DNA of 64,000 nucleotides from contig JAWZXG010000025.1 of NCBI GenBank assembly GCA_037178625.1, positions 62,001-126,000 on the forward strand, written 5' to 3'. This document shows positions 52,311 through 62,814 of the stretch, piece after piece (position 1 is the stretch's first letter; the number at the start of each line of letters is the position of its first letter). The notes under the pieces were generated by a model that saw only the letters and a list, made by a program, of their open reading frames with translations, was not told the DNA's origin and did not search any database. The translations under genes and the position numbers were made by a program. The DNA comes from Skeletonema tropicum. Lineage: Eukaryota; Bacillariophyta; Thalassiosirophyceae; Thalassiosirales; Thalassiosiraceae.

Positions 52311-55115
52311 ATGACCATGATGTCCTCAACCGACAAAGCGGCAGGCAGGGTCCTCCTCCCGCTCAATATCAACCCCACTCGCTACGACATCACTCTAACC
52401 CCCGATCTCACCGCCTTCACCTTCACAGGAGTGACCACCATCGAACTCACAACTGCACATGACGTGTCCACCTCCAAGATCATCCTGCACGCCAAAGAAT
52501 TGTGCTTCGCCAGTGCTTCGTACACAATCAAGGGTAACCCAGATGAAGTGCACGAGGCCGAGGAGATTTCCATCAATATGAAATCTACCACGGTCTCCTT
52601 TGGATTTTCCAGTCCCATCCTGCCTGATTCAACTTTGGTACTAACAATTCATTACAATGGATTTTTGAACAATGAAATGGCAGGATTTTATCGCAGCAGC
52701 TATACCGATATTCATGGCACGAAAAAGATCATGGCAAGCACCCAATTTGAAAGCTTGGATGCTCGGCGCTGTTTCCCGTGCTGGGATGAACCAGCACGTA
52801 AGGCAGTGTTTGGGGTTACGTTAATTGTGCCGAAAGAATTGGATGCGTTTAGTAACATGCCAGAATTATCCCACAAAACTTTGGAGGGGGGTACAAAGAA
52901 AGAGTTGACATTTTTGGATACACCTATCATGTCCACGTATTTGCTAGCTTTTGTCATTGGTGAATTCGATTATGTCCAAGCACAAACGTCACATGGGGTT
53001 TTGGTACGTGTGTACACTCCCCCTGGAAAAAGTGAAACGGGTGTCTTTGCTTTACACTGTGCAACGAAGAGTTTAGATGCCTATGATGATTTCTTTGGTA
53101 TTCCGTATCCATTGCCGAAACTGGATATGGTGGCTATACCTGAATTTGCGGCTGGTGCCATGGAGAACTGGGGTTTGGTCACTTACAGGGAGGTGGACTT
53201 GCTAATTGATCCGACCAAGGCGTCGAGTAATCAGAAACAGCGTGTTTGTACCGTAGTCACCCATGAACTTGCACACCAGTGGGTAAGTTGTATTGTTTAC
53301 AACGGTATATCATCTTTCTTTTAAATCGTACTACTTTTCATCTCATATATATGTTTCAAACCCTCATTGGATTTTGCTAACAAACTACGCACAAAACACA
53401 TCCTGACCGAATCTAAGTTTGGAAACCTCGTAACTATGGCTTGGTGGGATGATTTGTGGCTCAACGAAGGGTTCGCGTCTTGGGCGGAGAATTGGGCGGC
53501 AGACCACCTTTATCCCCAGTGGTCCATGTGGGATCAATTTACAACGGGGCATTTGTCGGCGGCTATGAGATTGGATGCGTTGAAATCTAGCCATCCTATT
53601 CAGGTGCCGATTCATCATGCGGAAGAAGTGGAAGAGGTGTTTGATGCCATTAGCTATTGCAAGGGAGGTTCCGTCGTTAAAATGATTCGTGCCGTGTTGG
53701 GCATGAAGGCTTTTCAGAAGGGTCTGGGTAATTACATGAAGAAGTACGCCTACGGTAACACTGAAACATTCGATTTGTGGAAGGCTTGGGAGGACAGCAG
53801 TGGATTGCCTGTGCAAGAGATGATGGCGTCATGGACAGAACAGATGGGTTTCCCTCTTGTTACTGTCACTGATGAAAAATGGGAAAGTGATAAGGTTACC
53901 TTGACGTTGGCACAGGAGTGGTTCTTGTCCGATGGGTCACCACTATCGGCCGAAGATATTGACAAGAAATGGTGTATTCCAATCTTGACGTGCACCGAGG
54001 AAGGCACGCAGCAGGATATGATTTTCATGAGAGAAAAAACGGCCACAGTTACTGTGCCCTTGTCCGAGGGTGGCTGGGTCAAGTTGAATGCAGGACAGGA
54101 CGTACCAATGCGTGTGAAAGTTACGTCTACAATGATTGACCGCTTATCAGTTGGCATTGAGTCAAAAACTCTCCCACCCGCCGACAGGGCTGCTCTTCTC
54201 GGCGATGCTTACGCCCTCGTCAAGGCAGGAAAGATGAATCCTGCAGGATTGATTAGGCTTTTATCGAGTTATAAGAATGAGGACAGCTACATTGTTTGGG
54301 AATCCATCTCTGCCATACTAGGAGGCCTGGACGCTGTCATGTCAGATGATCCGGTAATGAGTGAAAACTTCAGCGCATTGGCAAAGCGCATTGTCCTTGG
54401 ACTTCTTGGCCAGGTTGGATGGGAAGCTAAAAGTGACGATGGCCATTTGGATGTTCTTCTTCGCGGGATGATGATAGGTCTCTTGAGTTCATTCTGTTAC
54501 GATGATGCAAGTGTTGCGGCAGAAGCATTGAAGAGATTCCATGCATTTCAAGCCGATCATAGTGACATGAAGAGCTTGCCCAGTGATATGAGATCGAGCG
54601 TTTTCAGGATTGTTTTGAAGAATGGAACAGCCAAAGAATTTGAAGATGTGAAGGCTTACTTTGACCAGGCTTCCGACAACGCCGAACGAAAGCACGTTCT
54701 GGCATCTCTTGGGCACACACCCGATCCCAAATTGAAGACTGCAACATTGGAATGGGCAATCTCTGGAGAGATCAAGCTTCAGGACTTCTTCTATCCAATG
54801 GGAGCTGTCCGGTCATCATCTAACGAAGGCCGTTCTATCGCTTGGGCTTTCATGCAAAAGAATTTCAACGCTATCAAAGCCATGATTGGAAATGCCAATG
54901 CGTCTCTCATGGATGCAGTAATTGTCAGCTGTGCTGGTGGTTTCTGTTCTGATGAAAAGGCAGATGAAATCGAAGCATTCTTCAAGGCCAATCCTGTCCC
55001 TCGGTCATCCAGGAAGATTCAGCAGACACTTGAGAACATGCGCTCGAATGCCAAGTTCTTGGCACTGCTTCAGAACAGTGAGTTGAAGTCGGACGAATTC
55101 TGGTCAACAGTTTGA
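52311..55115 (+). CDS. M1 family aminopeptidase (puromycin-sensitive type)
   Basis: Two exons, 52311-53282 and 53418-55115 (135-nt intron GTAAGT...ATCTAAG, phase 0), encode 889 residues, typical for the family. Hallmarks are GAMENWG (282-288) for exopeptidase specificity and the zinc motif HELAHQW (H318, E319, H322) with the third ligand E341 in LWLNEGF, 18 residues later. The intron falls exactly between HELAHQW and FGNLVTMAWW, so the splice is certain. The C-terminal half is the ERAP1-like helical domain. It removes N-terminal residues from peptides in the cytosol or organelles downstream of the proteasome. The N-terminus shows no targeting signal; the second or third Met (MTMMSS) could also start. 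Confidence 0.95.
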
Positions 55116-55220
55116 AGGGGCATCCACAGTAGAGAAACGCATTTGTAAGTATATGCGTGTTAAGTAAACAAGAGCTTTATTTCAGGAAATATGAAACTTA
55201 TTTGTATTGATGAATACGGA

Positions 55221-56906
55221 TTAAAATGGAGGCGTAGATTCGACAACAATGCGACACTTCTGAATAGAGGTAGTATCCCCATTATTAGGAGCAAAGCAAA
55301 ATGAATCCAATGCCAGCTTTGATGCATGTAGGCACAATTGGTCATTTTCGTTGACCGCATGTTCATTGCCATGCATGTAATCTCCAACAATGGGGTGTGA
55401 TATGGACGCCATATGAAGTCGTAACTGGTGACCCCTTCCTGTCACTGGCGTGAGTTCCACTCGAGTGACACTCGTCCTATCACCTTTTTTTTGCACTGTG
55501 CCCCAATCTACTGCGTTGTACAAAGTTATCGCTTCTCTCAGAGTATCTGGTACAAATGTTGTATCAGCAGAGCCGTCTCGAATGAATGCAAATGATCCAT
55601 CATCGTGAATATCACATGCCCATTCATTGTGGTCGTCAACCCACACTTTTCCTATTGCGTGAGAAATCGTACCATTACCTGACTCTTTGTCCATGGAACC
55701 CTCTACTAACGCAAGATATCTCTTTTCGACACAACCTTCTACCGCGTCAAGCTCTTTTTCAACACTTTTCTTTTCAAACAACATGTTTGCATTACGCAAT
55801 GCAGTTGGAGTTAATGCGATACAAACAAGACCCGAGGTATCAATATCCAATCTATGAGCGGGGCGCGGCTCAAACGTGGAGTTTTTTCCCAACTGCTTCT
55901 CATACTTGCGTATTCTTTTCTTGAGTTCCCGTCTTTGCATGGAATTCTGTGGTTCTGTTTCAAGTACTCTTTCCCACCAATGTTGTTCGTCTGATTGAGC
56001 TCGTCGGAGCCGTTCTTCGCCTCTTGGATCAGTCTTTAGCCATTGTAGAATGCTCTTTGATAGACACGGATACGTTGGAGAAGTTGGGTTTTCTAATTGC
56101 TGCTTGGTAGGAAGTGTGGACCAGCCGGAGGGTTTGTTTACAAATAATAATTGAGATAGGAATGGAAGTTCGGTGCCGTCGCCCAATACAATCTCCTTCT
56201 TGTAATCATTAGTCAGATTTTGACAATTCTCAATGGTAGGTTCAATTATTTGCCACTTGCTGTTAGCATCCAGTCTAGCATGATCATTAGTTGTTGGCAG
56301 TGACGATGCTAGCTCCATGTTATCATCATCATTGTTCACCACAGCCAACAGTTGACTTTTTGCCTCATACCCTGAAATAAGCACCCGATGCACAAGCTCA
56401 CGTTTATTGCCCTCTGAATTCAACCCTCTCCCCGTCAAGACTTCTCTCAACTCATTCAGTGTCATTTCATTGTATTCCTTCAACGTCTTCTGTCTCTCCT
56501 TGGCAACATACCGAGGATGCTGCTCATCTTCTTTTCGTTTTCCGTCCAAGATTTCCCCCAATCGATCGACCAACTCGCTCTTGTTTCCGCTGACCCTCGC
56601 CCCGTACTGTCGGAGTATATCTTTGACTTCTTTGACAGTTAGGGCTTGGTAGGCTTGGTAGAGGAGAGTGTTGGTGTCTATGGCAATTTCTGGTGGGCAT
56701 GGAGTGGCGCTAAAAAATTGGAGCGGCGGCTGTCTTCGTGCATTTGATGTGGTGATGATTTGTTGCACTCCGCTTATAAAGCCGTGGACGGCAGCAGTTA
56801 GTGTGGTCAAGTAGATTGCCACACAGCAGTAGGCATAGAATAGGGTGGAGGTCATCATCATCCTATCGTTCTGGCGGGGCCGGAGCAAAAAAACGCCAAA
56901 ATCCAT
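55221..56906 (-). CDS. RluA-type pseudouridine synthase with two SAP motifs
   Basis: The 561-residue protein has two SAP-like helix-extension-helix motifs (about 89-121, LTVKEVKDILRQYGARVSGN; and 148-178, MTLNELREVLTGRGLNSEGN). An RluA/RsuA-family catalytic domain follows: LLFVNKPSGWST, HRLDIDTSGL (351-360; the Asp of HRLD is the nucleophile) and RGHQLRLHMASISHPIVGDY. It isomerises uridine in RNA. An N-terminal hydrophobic stretch followed by AVHGFIS suggests secretory and perhaps plastid import through an ASAFAP-like Phe. Translation may begin at the MMM codons (56861) rather than 56906, because the first ATG lies in a CCATACTTTAAGTA repeat. The combination of SAP motifs with RluA suggests an organellar RNA-binding role; this is inferred. 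Confidence 0.9.
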   Translation of the reverse strand: MDFGVFLLRPRQNDRMMMTSTLFYAYCCVAIYLTTLTAAVHGFISGVQQIITTSNARRQPPLQFFSATPCPPEIAIDTNTLLYQAYQALTVKEVKDILRQYGARVSGNKSELVDRLGEILDGKRKEDEQHPRYVAKERQKTLKEYNEMTLNELREVLTGRGLNSEGNKRELVHRVLISGYEAKSQLLAVVNNDDDNMELASSLPTTNDHARLDANSKWQIIEPTIENCQNLTNDYKKEIVLGDGTELPFLSQLLFVNKPSGWSTLPTKQQLENPTSPTYPCLSKSILQWLKTDPRGEERLRRAQSDEQHWWERVLETEPQNSMQRRELKKRIRKYEKQLGKNSTFEPRPAHRLDIDTSGLVCIALTPTALRNANMLFEKKSVEKELDAVEGCVEKRYLALVEGSMDKESGNGTISHAIGKVWVDDHNEWACDIHDDGSFAFIRDGSADTTFVPDTLREAITLYNAVDWGTVQKKGDRTSVTRVELTPVTGRGHQLRLHMASISHPIVGDYMHGNEHAVNENDQLCLHASKLALDSFCFAPNNGDTTSIQKCRIVVESTPPF

Positions 56907-57245
56907 ACTTTAAGTATGATTTTTATTTTCACACGCTTATAACTTTGCGAAAAAGCCATTTCAAGACGAAAACGAGTGCAGAATCGGATTCTACGATGAA
57001 TTTTAGGTTAGGATAGACATTCAGCACCTTATTTTCCACTAATTATATAAGAATCAAATGCACTACAAAAAAAGGTATCAATTAACTTTAAGTATGATTT
57101 TTGCAATGACGAGCAAGTTATGTGTACGTAGGAATTAGTACGTATTCCTACAGAAGCCCCATCATCAAAAACACTCTCACACAATGGCGCTCACTCCTCT
57201 CCTACAAAACCACCTCGTACGCAACCTCCAAACCTACTTTCGACC

Positions 57246-58680
57246 ATGCAGGCAGCAAACACTGGTAGTCAACGTCCTGCCAGGGCAGCGGCCAGTAGGG
57301 CATCACGTCCTAATGCCGCCTCTGCCACAGCAGCAGCTGCCTCTGCCAGCGCTGCTCCTGCCGCACCACCAGCAACTCCGTCTCGTGTGAGGCAAATAGC
57401 TACAAGTGTGCTCAACATAGTGACAAGTCCTCTACGTATTGTTGGAGCTTCTCCTTTTAGTGGTAGTGATGCAAACTCGCCACTGACGGCAACGACTGCA
57501 GACGCTGACTTGACCACCGACGATAATCGTGCCCGAGACGAACCCGATCGTGATCAACAAATCGAAGAACAATTTGTGGCCGACTTCTTAGAGAAAGGAG
57601 ATGGTGGTGACAGCGATGAGGAAGGCGGTGAAATCAACGAACACAACAATTCGGTTGCATTTTTAAATTCAACACAACAGCAGCAACGACTAGAGGACAA
57701 TATTACAATTGAGCAAGATGATATTGCCGACGTACCTGATGAACCAACCATTCCAGGTGCGCCAGAGAATTGGACTCCACCCAAACCTCCTGAAAGTCAT
57801 ACTGGCTACAAACCAAAGCCGGATTCGGGTGCTCCTGAATCATTCCATGACGTTGACAACCCTGCGGGATGGTGCGACTACTTCAAAACGTTTATGGGGC
57901 ATCGAACAAAATGAAGGACGTCAAATTTATCTTGGAACCTACTTTGGAGTTGACAACGTCGATCACATGATTAAGATTGCGAAGATACGATACATATGTT
58001 GGAAGTATTGGCATTCACCTGTGAACCATTGCTTGTCGATTGCAGTTATTGCTGCATACGACATGTACAATGAGTGCTGCGATGGTGGACTTGACCCAGA
58101 ATGGGCCGTCCCAACGAAGGAGAGGATGAAATTCAGCAAGTTTCGCCAGACACTTTCGAAGCAAATGCTGGCATATAATCCAGTGCTTAAGAAGTACCCT
58201 GGAGATAGTCGCTTCCGGACTTTTACTAAGCTGACGCAAGACGAAAGAGCAAGTATGCAATCATCAAACCGAACTACATTGGCAACCATAAAGGAAGGCG
58301 AGCCGCTGCTTGAAGCATTTGTGAAGGCAAAGACACCTGAGGTCGGCTTGGTGCCTCCTCGCCTCTGTGGTCAGTTGGACAATCTCCAGAGGCACTTGTC
58401 TTCAATTGAGAAGAAGTCATGGAAATCACCTTGTGCGATGTGTGGCACATCAACATTATGGAAGTGCACAATATGCAACGCGTGGTTGTGTACAGCCTCG
58501 AACAAGAGTTGGAATGGAGCAGAATGTGCTGTGAGATATCACAACGATTCATGTTTTGGCTTGGCCAATTGTGATCATCAATACACAGGCTTGAAGCGAC
58601 GGTGGCGTGCTCCAACTGACAATGATATTACTAGAAATAAGAACAAAATACAGAGGATGTTGGCGGGGTTAAAGAAGTGA
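57246..58680 (+). pseudogene. piggyBac-like (PGBD) transposase with the catalytic core deleted
   Basis: The frame 57246-57914 has an Ala-rich leader, an acidic middle and PGAPENWTPPKPPESHTGY followed by FHDVDNPAGWCDY, as in the N-terminal domain of piggyBac-type transposases. Another frame (57709-58680) then gives the C-terminal end: YFGVDNVDHMIKIAKIRYIC, YPGDSRFRTF, and a cysteine-rich zinc finger (CAMCGTSTLWKCTICNAWLC). The roughly 300 residues containing the DDD catalytic core are missing, and the two parts are out of frame at about 57890-57910. The copy is dead. CCATACTTTAAGTA at 56903-56916 and its reverse complement at 58822-58835 might mark the ends. Confidence 0.7.
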
Positions 58681-58923
58681 GAGGGTGTTTGTATATGAGT
58701 TTATATTCATCGATAGTATGTTTTGTGTAAATGTTGATATATTTTAGGATTTTATCTGATTTTGGTACTATTCCTATGTAGCGTAGCTACGAGCGAGACC
58801 CTACTTAAAGTAGGTCGACCCTACTTAAAGTATGGTTTGCGCCGGCCGCGCCCGAACGATATGAATATCTCGCTTGATATTATATATTTCCTATCCAGCC
58901 ATAGTGAGTTTTTTGGGGTTATT

Positions 58924-60587
58924 TAAGACTGGTCCAATAAAAATCGAGACAAAAATAAAGGGGCTAATGATGATGGACGAAAATCGGCCATTTTGACAAA
59001 AATCACAAATTTGGCAATATGGGTATAGAAATGATGCTGTTAAGGCGCACCTCATTATTATGCTATTGATAATATTTAGATAAAGCTTTAAAGTAATAAT
59101 TCAGAGATAATCTGTTTGGTATGTCACCAATCAGTTCAGCTTGATGCGTAGGTACATAGGGTGTTTTTTTTAGTTACTGCCGCCACGCGACAGCAGTTTT
59201 TCGCCCCCTCCAAGCGCTCTTCAGCCACTAATTTTGCTCTCCTACAATCCATTATCGATAAACAATGCCAACAAAAGTCCCTAGAAAGAAGGAATCTGCA
59301 CCCGCTGTAGCAGCGCCTCCCGCAGCAGCAGCTACGCCTCCGGGCGGTGTGGCTGTGCAAAATAATTCTGCAGGGCAATCCACCGGAATTCGATCTTCTG
59401 GAAGAATTGCATCTATGCGACAAAAACGAGAAGCAGCTGCTGCCGCCGCCGCCGCCGCTGCGGCCACCACAAATCTTGCCGCTGATTTCGCTGCTGATCC
59501 TCTTGCCGCTCTGCCTTATTGTGGCATGGCTGAACCCCAACCAGTCCGTCGGCCACGGAATAAGAAGACAGACTACAACCGTGATCGAAGTGGAGTCCTC
59601 GAAAGTTTGAGTTTGCCAAAGAATAAAAGACCCTCCCACGACGACATGCTACAGATGCAACGAAACTGTCTTGAGAGATTGAGTGCATTTGATACTTGCC
59701 CATCGTTAAGCAAAAAGAACAAATTTTGCAAATGCAAGTGTTTGACTATTTTACGAGACGAAAATATTCGCGAAGCTGTTGCAACGTACGTCTTGGACTT
59801 TCAAATTAACAGGAAGCTACCTGGTCAAATCAACCAAAATCATATCTTTTCTTTGGGTTCTATGGAAACTAATGCTGCCGAAGGTTGCAAGGAGGGCAGC
59901 AATTTTAAAATCAGTCTTCGTGAGAGTGATAGAGAAGAAGATACGGCAAAGACTACGGGATGTCTCAAGACTGGTTGGTACAACGTACAACAAGTTACCT
60001 GGACGCACCTACACCAATCGGAAGGAGGCTTTGAAGAATCGTGTCAAGGATTTGAAAGAGTTAAAGATGATCTGCTTGAAATAATCCCTACTCCAGGAAT
60101 TAATCCGTTCAAGAGGGCTGAGTTGGTAAATAATTTTAGGAAGGAGATTCCACCATTGTCGGAGAAGACTGGAGAAAGATATGCAGACAATGAGCTCTAC
60201 GTTGACCTCACCCCGGAGGAACTGTCAAAAGTGAAAATGGAGGCAAAGATGAACCATGAAAAGAAGGTAGAGGTAGCAAATATGAAGAAGAGGAAATTTG
60301 CTGATACATTGGAGGCGACTGCTGATACATCGGGGGTATTAGAGGTTGCAAATACGAAGAAGAGGAAGTCTGCTGATACATTGGATGCAACTGCTGATAC
60401 ATCGGACTCGAAAGTTGTGTAAATAATAGTAATAACAATCATTTGTGGCTTGCTATGCTAGTGTTGGATTAGTAAAAAGTGTTCTGTGTCGATATCTCGG
60501 CTCGGCTATTTCGGAAATGGCGTGTGTCCCGGGTTTCTCGCAGTCCGACTAAAAAAGTTAGTCTCGATTTTTATTGGACCAGTCTTA
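58924..60587. mobile_element. 1.66-kb DNA transposon with perfect 27-bp terminal inverted repeats
   Basis: TAAGACTGGTCCAATAAAAA and its continuation at 58924-58950 is found as an exact reverse complement at 60561-60587. If the repeat is taken to begin AAGACTGG, the element is flanked by ATTT on both sides, a 4-bp target duplication. It contains one gene (59265-60422). No DDE core is evident in that gene, so autonomy is doubtful. Confidence 0.8.
59265..60422 (+). CDS. Transposon-borne protein of unknown family
   Basis: The 385-residue frame fills most of the TIR element. It starts with an Ala/Pro-rich, basic region (RSSGRIASMRQKREAA, NLS-like), then RPSHDDMLQMQRNCLERLSA and a CKCKCLTILRDENIREAVATY block that recalls the N-terminal part of transposases in diatom genomes. 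The C-terminus has a twice-repeated 24-residue unit (EVANMKKRKFADTLEATADT, then EVANTKKRKSADTLDATADT) with NLS-like KKRK. The middle lacks any catalytic triad I can identify, so it may be internally deleted. Function beyond transposon association is unknown. Confidence 0.55.
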   Translation: MPTKVPRKKESAPAVAAPPAAAATPPGGVAVQNNSAGQSTGIRSSGRIASMRQKREAAAAAAAAAAATTNLAADFAADPLAALPYCGMAEPQPVRRPRNKKTDYNRDRSGVLESLSLPKNKRPSHDDMLQMQRNCLERLSAFDTCPSLSKKNKFCKCKCLTILRDENIREAVATYVLDFQINRKLPGQINQNHIFSLGSMETNAAEGCKEGSNFKISLRESDREEDTAKTTGCLKTGWYNVQQVTWTHLHQSEGGFEESCQGFERVKDDLLEIIPTPGINPFKRAELVNNFRKEIPPLSEKTGERYADNELYVDLTPEELSKVKMEAKMNHEKKVEVANMKKRKFADTLEATADTSGVLEVANTKKRKSADTLDATADTSDSKVV

Positions 60588-61536
60588 TTTTGGCTTGTAT
60601 GTGCTGCAACTTCGCCTCTGGCATACGATTTCTACGTGAGCTACGTAGGAATCCCTATATCATACACACCTATCTATTGTGTCGATAACTTCTTCCCCAA
60701 CTATTGGAAATGGCCATTCTGTATTCATATTGAGTTGTGGGCATACGGAATGGCCATTCCCAAATCCAAATGAGTTGTAGGGGTACTTTAAAAAATGGCG
60801 GGCTCTAAAGTTCAGATCCAGCTTGCCCAGTACATAGCTCCTGAATACCATCCTAAACTAATCACTTATTTGTATTTAAAAAAAAAAAAAAAAAGCCACT
60901 CTTCGCGTGCGTTTTTCCTTCCGACCAATACACAAAAAATGCCGATCTTATACGATTGGTCGACTTCGAACCAGTTTGTACTATCACCACGGCGCCGACA
61001 ACACCTGCCGCCGCCAGTAACTCCTTTGGGATACATTTGAGATCAACATTGCTGCTGCTACTTTGGATCTGGACGCATATTTTGGCATAGACAGAGAGCA
61101 ACACCTGCAAGACATCATTTTTTGGAGAGCAGAATCCGTCATCCGCTACACAGCAAATATCACCAAACACAATAACAATGGTTATCTACACCCCATCATC
61201 GACTGTAAATGAGTTGCGCTCGTAAAAGCGATGGAGAATATGCATGTAAAACTTGCCGGGGCTCATGAATAGGCATTATACTACACTTCACAGGCATCAC
61301 TTGTAGTGATTCATGCGGGAAGAAGGAGCGATGCCATTGATGCAATCATATTGCAAAGTAGATAGATAGATTATTTTAGTAGATCATATTGCAATGTCAC
61401 ATCGACTTATCAGTACTCTGTGTCACAGTCAGCTGGACATGAATCTTATTTCATGCTCTATGTTTCTCGTTTCTCGTGTTATCGGATTTAAATGTTGGCG
61501 CCCTTTCTTGGAGGGCTGTCAACTAGGTAGGGCTGC
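60588..61536. other. Spacer with a retroposon-like tail
   Basis: No gene. It contains a 33-bp sequence at 60836-60868 identical to 34884-34916 and followed by an A run of about 18 (60878-60895). The remainder is unremarkable. Confidence 0.5.
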
Positions 61537-61544
61537 TCTGTTGC

Positions 61545-62806
61545 AGGAGGGGTGGCCTCAACCTGTCCGCGAAATCGTTACATGTGTAACTGCTGGCTTC
61601 CTCGCTGATGACGTAGGAATTTAATTCCTACGTAAACTTGTACTAGGATCTGTAACATCGGGTTACATGGGTAGGGAGGCTGAACCTCTACGAAAAGTCT
61701 AACATGAAATAACCCCATTATTAATGAACTCAACCAATTACATGCAACTTTCCAACTACATCGAGAATCAAATTCTCTCCAATACGCTTTGCAACCTCTT
61801 CCTTGTTGTAATCTGCATCATATAATTCGACATCTTCATACTCACCAACTTCATTCTTCCGGAGCATTCGAATGTCTACCTTGTATGGCTTTGCTTCTTT
61901 CCCCCACTTCTTACTAGACGATTGACTTATCATCCACTTGTTGTAATGTTTATCATGAATCACCGTGATTGTCCGTTCTTTGGATTTAGTGATGTTGCCA
62001 ATGCCAATGCCATCCTCCTTTTTGTTAGACTTAGTAAGAGGTACATCAGACTTGTTGCCGTCCGCTGCCGCCATGTTGGATTTTTTTTCGGGAACACCAG
62101 GAGGATGGAGGGAAGATACGGCAGATTCTGTTGGTTGACTTTCAGCGGCGGCAATCACTGTTGCTGGGGGGGCAGGCGGATCATTGACGAGAAGGGGGGA
62201 GGTAGATCTGGAGGTAGACGGCAGAGATTCGGAGGGTGCATTATTGACGGAAGTTGTGTCATTAATATTATTCATAGTAGATGTTTTGACAAGACGCTGC
62301 GTTGCAGGGGACGACCCATTCTCCCCATGTCGCTCCGCCTGTACCTCTTTGGACGAAACAGCATTCGACTCAATTTCATTATTGATGTTGTTTTGGGCAA
62401 TGGAGGTGTTGCTGTGACTTTTTTGGTTGTCGACATATTTTGGATTTACCTTCCTCAATCGTTTCGAGCCTACTTCTACTGTGTCCCCTCTCTCTTTACG
62501 CTGCTTGTCAGCCCATTCATCATACTTCATTTTGTTTGACGACATATTGTTGATGATCTATGTTGTCTATTTAATGTTCCATGGTGAATCTCTCTCTCAT
62601 GGACACTATTATTTTTATTTGATGGTCGGTGGTGGTGGCTCGGGAAACTTGTCAGCCAAATCGTTACATGTGTAACTCTCAGATGTCTCGTGGCTGCCAC
62701 ACTATTAGCAAAAATGGTTACAGGAGTAACTGTCCGATGTCTCGTGGCTGACAACTTGGTTACTTAGCGGAATTAGTATGGTTCTACGTACGAGGCCACC
62801 CCTCCT
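61545..62806. mobile_element. 1.26-kb DNA transposon with 8-bp target duplication
   Basis: AGGAGGGGTGGCCTC at 61545-61559 is the exact reverse complement of 62792-62806, and both ends abut the same 8 bases, TCTGTTGC (61537-61544 and 62807-62814). This is a clean terminal inverted repeat plus target duplication. Eight-base duplications are typical of hAT, P or Merlin elements; the termini do not identify which. Small palindromes of the type GTTAC-N4-GTAAC lie inside both ends (about 61578, 62666 and 62710). One gene is inside. Confidence 0.85.
61730..62545 (-). CDS. Transposon-carried protein of unknown function
   Basis: The 271-residue frame lies within the element with the 8-bp duplication. 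It starts MSSNKMKYDEWADKQRKERG and has a long Ser/Asn/Pro-rich disordered middle. It ends in a compact C-terminal domain of about 80 residues: KERTITVIHDKHYNKWMISQ, then KPYKVDIRMLRKNEVGEYED and NLILDVVGKLHVIG. No transposase triad or zinc finger is present, so it is either an accessory protein or host-derived cargo. I do not recognise the C-terminal domain. Confidence 0.55.
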   Translation of the reverse strand: MSSNKMKYDEWADKQRKERGDTVEVGSKRLRKVNPKYVDNQKSHSNTSIAQNNINNEIESNAVSSKEVQAERHGENGSSPATQRLVKTSTMNNINDTTSVNNAPSESLPSTSRSTSPLLVNDPPAPPATVIAAAESQPTESAVSSLHPPGVPEKKSNMAAADGNKSDVPLTKSNKKEDGIGIGNITKSKERTITVIHDKHYNKWMISQSSSKKWGKEAKPYKVDIRMLRKNEVGEYEDVELYDADYNKEEVAKRIGENLILDVVGKLHVIG

Positions 62807-62814
62807 TCTGTTGC

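Noticed and set aside
53385..54157. Minus-strand frames of 135-143 codons inside the aminopeptidase
   Set aside because: They are antisense shadows of exon 2 and have no motif of their own.
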